Of a stretch of 64,000 nt of DNA, positions 12,796-25,400 are shown piece after piece. The notes below the pieces were generated by a model, which saw only the letters and a list, made by a program, of their open reading frames with translations, ran no database searches and was not told the DNA's origin. Positions within the stretch are counted from its first letter, which is position 1, and every line of letters begins with the position of its first letter. This DNA comes from Sorex araneus (lineage: Eukaryota > Chordata > Mammalia > Eulipotyphla > Soricidae): contig NC_073311.1 in the NCBI RefSeq assembly GCF_027595985.1, positions 51,375,292 through 51,439,291 of the forward strand. Reading direction: 5' to 3'. Made by a program: the position numbers and the translations under genes.

Positions 12796-12972
12796 CTTTT
12801 TTTTTTAACTGAATCACTGTGAGATACACAGTTGCAAAGTTGTTTGTGATTGGGTTTCATGGGTTTCAGTCATACAATGTTCCAGTGCACATTTCACATC
12901 ACTGATGTTCCCAGTTTCCCTCCCATTCCTCACCACCCACCACAGCCTACCTGCCTCTCTCTCTGGCACTTT

Positions 12973-13017
<45 letters not shown>

Positions 13018-13895
13018 TCTCCCCCACCCTCACTTTTTCTCTCTCCTTTTGGCATTGTTTTGCCCTACAAGTACTGAAAGATTATCATATTTGCTCTTGA
13101 CCTACTTTCAGCACTCAGTTCTTGACCCGAGTGATCATTTCCAGTGATCCTTGTCATAGTGGTCCCTTCTCTATCCATTGCCCTCCCCACCACCACTTCT
13201 GTGGACCAGTCCTCCTAGCCTTGCTTCTAGTGATGTTAGGTATTAGTCTCATATTCTATTTTTTAATATCCCACAAATAAGTGCAATCATTCTTTGTCCA
13301 TCTCTCTCATTCTAACTCATTTCACTCAGTGTGATACTATCAATGTCCATCCACTTATAAGTGAATATCATGGCTTCATTTTTCCTGGGGGCTGCATAGT
13401 ATTCCATTGTTTTCATGAACCATGGTTTCTTTATCCAGTCGTCTGTTCTCTGGCACTCGGGTTGTTTCCAGATTCTGGCTATTGTGAATTATGCTGCAGT
13501 GGGCATAGAAGTGCAAACGGCATTTCTGCTGTGTGTTTTTTGGTCTCCAGGGTATATTCCCATAAGTATTATTGCTGGATCATATCGAAGACCTATTTCT
13601 AGTTCTTTGAGGAATGCTGCCCAGATTGTTTTCCAAAAAAGCTGGGCCAGTCGTCATTCCCACCAGCAATGAAGCAGAGTCCCTTTCTCCCTACATCCAC
13701 GCCAGCACGGGTTGTTCTTAGTCTTTTTAATGTGTGCTGGTCTCTGTGGTGTGAGATGATACCTCATTGTTTTGGTTTGCATCTCCCTGATGATTAGGGA
13801 TGTAGAGCATTTTCTCATGTGCCTTTTGGTCATTTGTATTTCTTTTTTGAGGAAGTTTCTGTCCACTTCTTCCCATATTGTCAGATCTTTTAAAA
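12796..13895 (-). repeat. L1 3' fragment, minus orientation, with (CT)n
   Basis: Antisense L1 3' end starting with a T-run. It includes a (CT)n microsatellite (about 12955-13025) and 'catagtattccattgttttc'. Younger-looking than the 10386 copy. Confidence 0.75.
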
Positions 13896-15392
13896 CCACC
13901 ACAAAATAATTAAAGCTACAGACTTAATTTAACTTGTGGATGCAACATGCTTATCTACATAAAAATGCAATGAGCAATTAGAAACTATAGTAGCATAACA
14001 ATATAGAAGTAATTTGCAAAATCAAAAATTTTCAAAGGTGAGTATAGTTTGGTAGAATCACAGAGTTAATGTAAGTAATGTAAGTACTATTTTCCTAAAA
14101 TATTTTAGCATTAGTCCAATTCCATTAAGTGACTCAAGTTCTGTTGTGAAACCTGCAAAGCAGAATCCTACATGTCTTCACAGTGTTCATTAAAACATCT
14201 TTCAAAACCCCAGTAGACCTATCTGTATTGGAGAAGAGTAATGGAGAAGTGGAGGCTTTGTCCTCTAGATCTTAATATCCTTATAAAAGTTATGTTAATT
14301 TAGACAAAGTAATATGAGGATGAGAACAAGCATATCAGATACATTTTAAAAGGACAAAGACAGGAAAATATTATAAGCAGAAATAAAATAAAACAAAAAC
14401 ACCGAAACAAGAAAATACAGTAGAATGTTCTGATAGAGCACCGTTGAAAGAATTAGTGTAGGAAAAACTTTTAGCTAATACAAACAGTGATTTTTGTCTC
14501 TGCCGCATGTAATCATATGCAGAATAATAAATCTGAAAACCTATTTGAAATCTAAGAACACTTCAGTGTAATAAAAGAAGTCTCCATTTTTCTCTGAATA
14601 GGAAAAGCCAAAAAAAAATGAGTTCATGCTATAAATACTCATTTAACTATAAAACTCATTATTAGAGCTTTAGACAAATATTCATATCTGGCTTCTTAAA
14701 ACTTGTAGAAAATGAAAGTGAAGAATGCTTTGCAAACAGCCTGGCGCAAGTTATCTGGTAAAAACAAAAATCAAAACAACTTAGGTTTCACAGTATTTAA
14801 TATTACTTTAAGTGAGAAAAACCAACAACACCTATCTTACCAGTCAGCGTCTTGGCCAGTAAAATATGAGCTGGCTTGGGGGCTGAGCCCTTCCTGTGCT
14901 CCTAGGGGAGGAGGTGGTGAGGCCGCCTGCAGCTTTGTGGCTAGAAAAAGACCCTCACGGCAGGATGCTTGTTTCAAACTGTGATATTAAAACTAGAAGT
15001 GGTCAGAGGTGTTTACTGGGCAGTTGCTCAAAATGAAAACATGAGATCTACACTTATTACCAAGTAAAACTTCCCCCTCCATTTTTTTAACTTCAAAGAC
15101 TTTCAAAGAGTTTACACATTTGTATGGAGCTAGAACAGTGTTTCCACATGCAACATTTGTGCAGAAAAGTGGGAACTATTTCTGCCTCCTAAGTGGAATG
15201 CAAAGATTGAAAATTAAGTGCCTTTTAACCTTGATTTTCTTCTGTAAATGTGTCTATATTGATGAGAGAGGTTGAAAAGACGAATTCTGAATTCACATGA
15301 CCATTAGTTTATGAGTGACTGGGAGAAAATATCTCTGGATCTGCAGAGGTTCACTGAAGTAAAATAATGAGTAATCTAAAAAGTACAATGAA
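13896..15392. other. Mostly unique sequence upstream of KLRK1
   Basis: No repeat recognised. A GC-richer island at about 14840-14985 stands out from the AT-rich surroundings and could belong to a 5' exon or control region of KLRK1, but no motif supports this. Confidence 0.3.
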
Positions 15393-15394
15393 TT

Positions 15395-15577
15395 GGGGCT
15401 GGAGCAATAGCACAGCGGGTAGGGAGTTTGCCTTGCATGCGACCCGGGTTCGATTCTCAGCATCCCATATGGTCCCCTGAGCACCGCCAGGAGTAATTCT
15501 TGAGTGCAGAGCCAGGAGTAACCCCTGTGCATCACTGGGTGTGACCCAAAAAGCAAAAAAAATTAAAAATTAAAAAA
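15395..15577 (+). repeat. SINE, first body type
   Basis: Flanked by a direct repeat around 'aaaagtacaatga'. The head lacks a few bases before the B box. Confidence 0.85.
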
Positions 15578-17331
15578 AGTACAATGAAGAAACAGTTCTT
15601 CAGAACTGATTATACATTCGGCCAGACATTGTATATTTGGTAAGGCACACAGTATTAACCAGGAGATTGTAAGAGCATGAGACATTAGTTCCGTTAAGTC
15701 TACATACACATTACAGTAGGACTCCAGGTAGCAAGCAGAAAACAGGTTTCCATCTTGACACTAATAAATATTCCCTAGCATTCCTAAATGACTTCTTGGG
15801 CCCCTCTCAATTGAAATTTGTATAATTCTAAAAAATAAGCAACACATTTGCATAATTCTAAAGATAGGCAGTTCTATTGAGTTATCTTTTTTCCATAAAT
15901 ATTTTCATTATGTTAGTTTAACCCACATTAGGTTATTTTACGGTGTTTGCTAGTATCAACCTATAAGAAGTAACGGAACAGCAAAGACCCCGTCACCACT
16001 CTGTGGTATTACTTTCAAAATTGCAAAGGAAAAGACAAAAAATCTTTAAAATTTCTCTCAAATCACACACAGGTCTTGGACATAAATGTGGCCTTAAATT
16101 TACAACATCCTGTTTTTTTTTCTTTTTTTTTTAACCTGTTTATTTGTTTGCCATTTAACCTTTCATTTCCTGCCACAGTGGTAATCCCCACATCCCTGGA
16201 AAAAATGACACCATTCACCCCTGCTGCATCTTACGTTCAAAAAGTTTTCAGATTTATTTTTTAAATATAAAAATATACTTGAAAATTTTGTGTATGTCAT
16301 GAAATTCCAATATCTCTTAAGTGGCTAGGTAGCAGATCTGAAGCTCAAATTATTTCCAGAGAAAAATGTCTCACTAGTTACAGATGATGGCAGAACCAGG
16401 ATCTCCCAAGTCAGAACTTTGTTCTTTAATTATCACTTTCCATGCATGGAGAAGTGAGGAGTGGCTACTCACATTTCTGCTCTGGGGAGCTAGTGGTGGG
16501 ACTTGGTGGTGCGGGGATTGTACCTGGACCTACTCCACGCAAAGTATGCGTGCATCCCACTGGATGTCTCTCTGGCCCATCTCTCCATCTTTTTGTTTCC
16601 TTTATTTGTTTTGATACTGTTGAGTATTGTGACTTCTTTATGGTGTGTACAAATACTTTTTAATTTTAATGTAAGTTATTTCACTGTTTAGAAACTGTTT
16701 TAGTTTAATATATTGCCACCTGTTGGTATTTGGGTTTTTTTCTTTTATTTCCCAAATACATCTATTTTATAATACCCAAAATAATCCAAACATTATTAAA
16801 TATTAATCTTCCCAATTGTTTTAAGGCAATTTTCTCTTTCCGTATTCCTTATTCTTGAAAGAAAGGGATGATTGAAATTCCTCAAAGATCACCATGGTAA
16901 CTGTTCCAGTTGCTCTTTTCTGCCAGGACAGTAATTGATAAGTTGAAGAAAATTGACTCATATACAAAAGCAATGACTTTCCCACAATCACCCTCTGAAG
17001 TTTGTCTTTGATCAATTTAATTCCTATTTCAACTTAGTTTTCCTGGTCAATTAGTTTTGTACTTTTCTTCTCAAAATCTTGATTATTCTAAATAAGAATG
17101 TTCATATTTATATTTAATATTCTAAAAAATTTAAGAATATTTTAGGGTATTTAAATATGCCAAAACCTCTTAGAATACTTAAAATCAGCAATATTTTTAT
17201 ATACTGAATTAGTATATCTATCAATTTAGAACTCTGTAATGTTAATTTGGAATGTATATAAAGAAGGTTATCTCTGGCAATATTGTGGACAAAAACTTGT
17301 GGCCAGACAGGTTATGATAGTATCATATATT
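15578..17331. other. Spacer up to duplication boundary
   Basis: AT-rich. An old minus-strand SINE scrap lies near 16440-16590. No gene seen. Similarity to copy B starts at about 17332. Confidence 0.45.
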
Positions 17332-18565
17332 CTGACTGCTGGGATTCCCTTAGTTCCTGTTAGTGGTCATAATTCTGGTACACAAACATTTACTATACTT
17401 AGAATACAGTCTGACATATCTGATGTACCAAAAAATATCACAATCTAGAGTCCTGAGCACCACCAGGTATGACCTTAACACCTTCCCCGACCAAAAGCCA
17501 TCTGAGATCTTGCATGAAAAGGAACATATATATAAATTTGAGAATATATAAGATAAAATCAAGTGCATGGAAAGATATTGCAAAAGACAATTAGGGAAAT
17601 ACTATTGTCTTGGTGAATAATCAAAAGAAAATAAAAACAAATGGAACACTCAATACCATTATGTCAAAATGGATTATATTACTACCTTGCAGTAAAAATT
17701 TATCCCCAAATAAAAGAGAAATAATTTTACACAACAAAAACAATTCCATTCAGGAGGAGAGATTATATTATTTATTTATTATGTATTCATATAGTCCAGT
17801 GACCACAATATTCGCTCCTGGCAAGTTTAATGAAGGAGTCTCTGTCTAGAGCATTGTTGGTGCTTTTGTTAGAAAGAAAAGTTCCACAGGAAACAATTCA
17901 GCATGCCATATGGTATTTCGTCTTAGAACATCGAACTTGAGCTCGTCAAATTTTTTTTCACCTTTCCCCCTTGTGTTTTCTTGTCACAACTCCCTCTCCT
18001 AAATACTAGGGAGCCTCTGGGGTTAGCAAATGTTAAAACAGACTTTCCTGGGTTGTTCAGAGGCTGTGACAATCTGTCCCTGAGGGAAATCACCTTATCT
18101 CAACTTCCTGAGAAGTTCTGCAACTCTTATTTCATACAAATAATTTCATAATTATTTCATACAACCAGTCTCTCAGTCCTCAAACAGATCAGTCCAGTAA
18201 GGTGTGCCCACATCATTAATAAAAGGAAAAGAATAAATGGAGAAAACTATGAGTTCCACGCTCAAAGCATCTTAGTCACAGGCTTTCTTGGCTTTCCAGT
18301 GTCTGGTATATTTAGGCATCAAAAAAAAAACCAACAACCTACAATCACTCGTTCTTCCTACAATCTGTATCAAATTCCCCTTCTCTAGCTCCCATAGTCT
18401 TTTGAACACTGAATTGTTCATAATAGAAAGTTAATTAGAAGCAAACAAACAAACAAAAAAACCTGGAAATGCTAGCTCAGAACATCACAGTAACATTTAG
18501 GATTCATTCCAGTGTGTGGGGAAGGCTTCAACAACAAATAACAAAGATTAAAGAAAGCAGAATAT

Positions 18566-18760
18566 GAGGTTGGAGTGATAGCACAGCGGGTAGGGCACCT
18601 GCCTTGCACATGGCTGACCTGCATTCTATTTCCAAGCACCCTATGTGGTCCCCTGAGCACGGTAATTCCTGAGTGCAGAGACAGGAGTGACCCCTGCGCA
18701 TCACTGGGTATGACCCAAAAAGCAAAAGAAAAAAAAAAGAAAGAAAACAACAACAAAAAA
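18566..18760 (+). repeat. SINE, first type (shared with copy B at 32942)
   Basis: The copy at 32942-33115 sits at the matching place in the second duplicon, so insertion preceded the duplication. Confidence 0.75.
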
Positions 18761-18854
18761 GAAAAGCACAATATGATCTCCACCAAAAAAGGCATGTAAC
18801 TGAAATACATATTTTCCTCCACATTTACTATTGGTATAAATAACCATAGTAACA

Positions 18855-19022
18855 GACGGGTCTTTTTTTCTTTTTTGATTTTTTGGGTGCCATGCAGGGC
18901 TTATTCTTAGCTCTGTGTTCAAGCCTCACTCCCAGCAAATTTTGGGAACCATATACAGTAGTACCAGGGATCAAACCCAAGTAGGCTGCATGCTAGGCAA
19001 CTGTTATACTATCACTCTGGGC
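18855..19022 (-). repeat. Old SINE (shared with copy B at 33437)
   Basis: Diverged minus-strand copy ending 'actatcactctgggcc'; the partner is 33437-33597. Confidence 0.6.
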
Positions 19023-19404
19023 CACAGATTATTTACTTTTAATTAACTTGGCCAATAATTTTGCATAAGCACCCTAAGATTAATAGACATTCATTTAAAT
19101 TGTAAATGTATTTAAATGGCCTTGCTGGGTTTAGGAATATACCAATTAGAACAGGATGGCTTCACTGAGGAAGCACCTGTAATATTGGCTACAGAACAGT
19201 CTGAAGGCTGGTTGGTTTCAGCTCAGCCTAACCCTAGAGATTTCTTTTCATTTTTTTCAACCATTGCATCAGAGCACACCTGATGAGAACACCCTTGACA
19301 ACTGTAACTGGCTTACTCGTGGACACTTAGGCCTTCCCCTCTTGGAGCTACCCTGACGTTGCAGCCTGCTCGCGGTCTATCCACAGCTCTAGTGGAACTT
19401 ACAT

Positions 19405-21515
19405 TCTGGATGGTAGGAATTAAGGCCAATTTTGGACAAAGGAAGCTTGAGTAAATCTAATTTCACAAATCGCCAAGTTATGTAAGAAAACCTTATTTAC
19501 TCTCAGGATCCACCTACAGTACATATTTTTTAACTTGTTTAATCTTTGTGACTCTACAGTATCTAAGGGGATGAACGTTCACCCCTGTAGCTGACTGGAA
19601 CTTTAAACATGGCATTAAATGTTTCCTCAGTCTTAAATTATGGAATATTATTGTCTCTGATATTCCAGAAAAAAACAAACTCAGAAATATAACAAGTTCA
19701 CAAATGATCAGTTGCAAAAGCAAAGCATTGTCTCTCCTTTTGTATTTAGGTAAGCAATACATTGCTAGAAAGCGCTAAAAGCATACTAAAGAGTTCAAGA
19801 AAGAAAGTGAGAATTTTAGTTCTTTCACTGAAAGTCAATTTACTAAGTTCCTACCAAAAATAACTATATTCTCAATAGTTCATTCAGTCCCATGCAGAAA
19901 ATCTCAAGCCACTGAAAATTGAAGTGTTAAGGTTCTCCAAAACCACTGCTATTTTATCTTCAGTTAATGGTAAGTCTGTAACCTGGCACTGTACTCAGAG
20001 ATCATTACTGGCAGGGCTTGGAAGACACTGTTGGGTGTTGGGGATCAAACCCAGTCATCCACATGCAAAGTAAGGCATCTTAGTCCCTGTACTATATTTC
20101 CATCCCCACAAAAGTTGGTTTTATAGGGTTTTTTTCCCAAGCTGTCTCCACTTGAGGATTTCTCGCAGATGAAAGTCTGTCCATGGGGTTGGGTGCTCTT
20201 ATTTTACATTCCATCTCAGTCTTCTGTTTCTGCCAAAACTTCTCTAATTGGGTAGGAGCAAATTCTATTTGTTAGCAAAGATGCCGATTCAGACATTTCA
20301 ATAAGCTTTTGGGTCTTTGGTCACTTCTTTGATACACATCTTGGATTAAGTATTCCCCAAAACACCTCATTGCCATCCCCATCTTTCTGTCTTAGCACCA
20401 ATGAATTAGATTTTCAGATGAGCAAAATTGGGGGAAATATTCAATATAAAAATTATTTTTCTGAATTCTCTCTGGAACTGCTTGCACGGAACACACATTT
20501 TTGTTTCATTTCAACATAAAGTAACTTTGAAAGAGCACAATCTCCTTTGAACATTAGGAATTAAATGAGTATTTAATTCTAAAGTCCTGATTAACAAGTA
20601 ATTATGTTCAACACTTAAAGTTCATTCTCACAGTTTCACAAGGAAAGCTACCATCGTGATCTTTCTGTTCCTAACTTATTTGTGACTTTTGTTTGTATGG
20701 TTTTGGGGCCACACTCATTTTTGCTCAGGGCTTACTCCTAACTCTCTGCTAAAGAATCACTCCAGGTGGGGCCTGGGGTACCATTTGTGTTGCTTTTGAT
20801 CTAACCCTGGTGAAATGCATGGAAAACAAGTGCCTGACCCACTGTAACATCTCTCCAGCCCTCTGATTCTGTTTATTCTAAATCCAACTTAGTTTAGCAT
20901 TTCCATATTGTACTTCCTTCTTTTTCAGTCATGTAGAATTTGGAGGCAAGGAGGATGGGATTTAACCTGAACTTATAGTACCATGTAATTCCCATGGCTT
21001 TTTAAGGATAAAAATACAATTTTAGGGGGCAGGAGAGATGGTGCAATAGGTAAGATGCTTGCCTTGCTCAAAGAAAACCATCCTTTGATCCCCTACTGCA
21101 TACTGTCCGTCAAACACTGTCAGAAAAGAACACTGCACATAGATAAGGGGTACAGCTTGAGAATAGTTGGGTGCTGCACACCTGCCTCACCCCCAAAACA
21201 CTTTAAAATTTCATTTATACATATAGTTATATGCAAAAAGTAGTTTGGGGAACTTTGAATGGTTCATAACATCTGAGTTTGTTAAGTAGCTCTTGGATAC
21301 TTTTCATCAGCTTTAAGGGTAAGGAGCAATTATTTGTGAATGTCATTTGCCAATATTGTTAGTTAACACCGCTGGGGAGACACAGCAGGGGAAGGGATTT
21401 CACCTGCTTCCTGGCATTTTCTCTTCTTTGGCTTCTAAGAGGAAGCAGGTTCAGTGGAATTCACCATCCCACAAGTCACTGTGGTCTGCCCCAGATCCCT
21501 GAGCTTCTGCCTGCT
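19405..21515. other. Segment of copy A deleted from copy B
   Basis: Copy B joins sequence matching 19404 directly to sequence matching about 21516 (near 33985-34010). The segment holds old SINEs at 19985-20105, 20690-20870 and 21027-21200 and no gene that I can see. Confidence 0.6.
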
Positions 21516-21962
21516 GCCCTCTGCAGCCTGGGACCCAACCTCAGCAATTTCTACCTGTGACCTTAGAACTGCTCTGTCCTGGGCCGTGCAGGACCAGCTC
21601 GACCCCAAAACTGTCTGAGCCACGGGTCTTCAGTGAACTCTGAAATCAATCCCCAGAAAGCCTGATCATCAAGTAACCCCATCTCTGGGTCCCCCCTTAA
21701 ACTAAAGGTATGCTCTATCTTCATTTATCCCCATTTAATAGACAATTCCAAACAAACAGGAAGGTGTTTTCTTCAAACCTCCCCTGCTCTGTCTTTTGAG
21801 TCTACATTGAGCTATGTAATTCATACCTTGATTGTTAAATCCTCCTTGGCAACACGTTTTAGGGTCAGAACAATCAGATAATTACAAAATTTGAAAAATA
21901 ATTATAAGAAATAATGAATAAAAAAAGCTCATCGTGATGGTTTATATACAATCCATATATTA

Positions 21963-21968
21963 TTTATT
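21963..21968 (-). terminator. Candidate polyadenylation signal of KLRC-A
   Basis: AATAAA on the minus strand, about 355 bases past the stop codon and conserved in copy B (34436-34441). Other AT-rich hexamers nearby make this only a candidate. Confidence 0.35.
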
Positions 21969-22320
21969 AAAATAACAAAATATTAAGGAATGTGCAATAT
22001 GTACCTGGCTATATAATTTGGTGATCCATATGAATGTGCATTTTAAATTAATTCTACAACATCAGGGTAAATTCTCAGATGAATCACGGGCTTCAGATTG
22101 TTAAGATGCAGTAATACAAACTTATCGGTCAAAGCTGTACCATCTCCATGGGAGAGCATCTTCAAGTGGGGGCCCCGGGGTAGTGAAAATTCTTTCTATC
22201 TTATTCTTAATTTGGATGCAAATTAAGAGCTATAAAATAGTTTAAAATAACTGAATATAATTATATTGCTTTTGAAGAAATGAGAATTTTATAGATGGTA
22301 AGAATGACAGTTTCCCAAAT

Positions 22321-22450
22321 TTAAGTAAGTTCAAGAAATTGCTGCCTACAGACATACAATCTTCTTTCTGAACAGGATGCTTGACTTATTCGTTTTCTAG
22401 AATAATCTACATAGAAACATTTGTCCAGGTTTTTTGTAGAACTTGAGACC
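22321..22450 (-). CDS. KLRC1: KLRC-A exon 6 (lectin domain, end)
   Basis: Acceptor ATATTTTAG, stop TAA at 22321-22323. It encodes [15 protein letters not shown] then [17 protein letters not shown] and four more residues. The Cys pair in DKC and ASC and the last Cys in YVC are the expected lectin-domain cysteines. Confidence 0.9.
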
Positions 22451-25400
22451 CTAAAATATAGAGAATAATATATAGTTAATATTGGAAATTCACACCTAAT
22501 ATATGATGAATACACAGTATATTTGAAATTATAGCTATATGTCAAAATCTGAATAATTCATGTAAAATTTTTCAGTAAAAAATATTGGTATCACATCTAT
22601 ACAATTATTCATCTTTCTAAGATTAATCACTACTACACATAGAAATATAAGGATGTTTAAGGAGCTTACCACTTGGAAGAAAAATTTGACCACATCTGTA
22701 CACCATCATTGGTTTCTTTGGAGGGTCCACTCCAAGGAAGGATGTTAAAAGTTACAAATATATTCTATGAGGAAAAAGCAAAAAAAAAAAAATCAGAGAG
22801 AAAAATAGAGAAATCTCAGAAACTTTTACTGTATAAGGGAAGCAATTTAGGTTTAAATATAACATACATATAAATATAAAAATGCATTCTTTTTGGTCAC
22901 ACCTGGCGATGCTCAGGGGTTACTCCTGGTTCTGTGCTCAGGAATTACTTCTGGCAGTGCTCGGGGGACCATATGGGATGCTGGGGATTGAACCCGAGTT
23001 GGCCATGTGCAAGGCAAATGCCCTCCCCACTGTGCTATCGCTCCAGCCCCTATTTCTGATTTTTCACATTCCAACATGAAAAGTCTCTATAACACCATCT
23101 TCAATTTCATCTGTTCTATGTTTCATATCTCAAATATTTTGTCAATTTAGTAATTTTTGCTTTATATAATATATTTTAACTCATATTTTCATTTAGTTTA
23201 TTTTTATTATTATATTGATATTTCCTATCCAATGCTATTACATAATATTCTATTCAAATATAATTATCATCTTAACATCATATTTATAATGTTGTCTCCA
23301 TTGTGAGACTTGTTACTGTTTTTGGCATATTGAATATGCCACGGGGAGCTTGCCAGGCTCTGCTGTGCGAGTGAGATACTCTTGGGAGCTTGCCAGGCTC
23401 TCCGAGAGGGACAGAGGAATCAAACCCAGGTCAGCTGCATACAAGGCAAACAAACACCCTACCTGCTGTGCTATCACTCCAGCCCAATATATATAATTAT
23501 TTTGTTATTTTAACAATATTAAAATAAAATAAATATCCTCAAAATAACAAAATAATTGAAATTTAATAACTATTAAGATTAAATAATTGAACTTAATAAA
23601 GGTAAATAATTATTAAATTAGAAATTATTAAAATACTCCTATATAAAAACATGAACTCTCCTTATCAAAAAAGGGCTCCAGGGGCTGGAGCAATAGCACA
23701 GCAGATAGGGCATTTTGCCTTGCACACGGCTGACCCAGGTTCGATTCCCAGCAGCCCATATGGTCCCATGAGCACCTCCAGGAGTAATTCCTGAGAATAG
23801 AGCCAGGAGTAACCCCCGTGCATCACTGAGTGTGACCCAAAAAGCAAAAAAGAGAAAAGGAAAAAAGGGTTGCAATTTTATAAGAATAATAAAGAATTCA
23901 CAACTAAATTAGATAAGAAAATTTTGAAAGGAAAATACAGACCTCAAAAAGGAAAACTGAGCAGGAAAAAAGGATAACAAAACATTCTAATGATAAAACA
24001 GAAAATAATAGGCTCAATCTATTGCAATCAGAAAAATTACATATTATTTTAAGATACTTTAATATAATCATCAGGCCTTTTAATATTTAAATTCCTGATG
24101 AGGCTAAGTTCAGAACCAAGATACTGACAGGCAAAATGCCTACTTTTTGTTTGTTTACTTATTTAGTTACACCTGGTCATCGGCAATTGATTCTACTTAG
24201 ACAGGGATCACTCCAGGAAAGGCAGAAGCGGCCATATGTGGTGGTTATTTGAAACATGATTGAATTCATGCAAGGAAAGAGTCTTAGCTACTATAGTATT
24301 TCTCACACAACAAACTCCCTATTTTTGATGAAAACAGAAAAAGATATTTAAAAAATATGGCACTCACAAAAGAGTAAAGGGGTTAAGGCATTTGCTTAAA
24401 AACTGCAGACCCCAGTTTGTTCCCCTGATCTTGAAGATGTTCTCCCAAACATCTTCAAGAGTGATCCCTTTGTGAAGACCCAGCAATAAGCCCTCAACAT
24501 TGGGTGTGTGCGCCTTCCAAGAAAAATGATGTATAAAAACAAAATCAAAACAAACAAGAATACCAAAAGTGCATATATGATATAGACATATTTTAAGAAT
24601 AGCTGAATAGGGGCCAGAGCGATAGCACACTGGGTAGGGCATTTGCCTTGCACGCGGCCGACACGGGTTTGACCCCCGGCATCCCATATTGTCCCCCAAG
24701 CACCGCCAGGAGTAATTCCTGAGTGCAAAGCCAGGAGTAACCCCTGAGCATCGCTGGGTGTGACCCAAAAAACAAAGAAAAAAAAAAGAATAGCTGAATA
24801 TAAGTTATATAAAATTAACAAATCTCAAGTGCAATAATAACAAAATATTACTAAACTCTTTAACATGATACTGACAAGTACTACTAACAAAATATTTAAA
24901 ATTATTTAAAACTTGCCATTTCTTCTTCACTGTCTATATAAAGCAGCTTAGACTTCTTGGAAATGCAGTCCTTCAAACTCTCATTCCATAGTTTTGTTTC
25001 ATTGCTAATATAGTAACAGCTGTTGGAATATATGAGCCACTCCTCTGGACAATGTTTACAGTGACATGCTGGAGAAAGAACATGATATAATTTAAAAGCT
25101 TAGTTTTTAAATTTTTACTTATGCATAAACAACTCTAGACATCATGTCTATGTAATTCATGGGATGGTGCATACCAAATACAACACATTTACATACATAA
25201 TCATACAAAAAGATTAATTTTAATTCCCTAATTAACATTCCCATTTAAAGGACATGTGCAAAGGGAAAAATATCCACTCAATATATGTTCTGAAAATCAA
25301 TGAGCTAATCCACATTTCTGCCTATAAAAGTTATCTCTCTCCAAATTTCAATAGTAGGACCTTTGAACCAGTTCTCCAGCATAGATAGGTATGATGTTTT

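Noticed and set aside
14712-14984. 90-codon plus-strand frame
   Set aside because: No family resemblance, composition changes abruptly at the GC-rich end, opposite strand to all genes.
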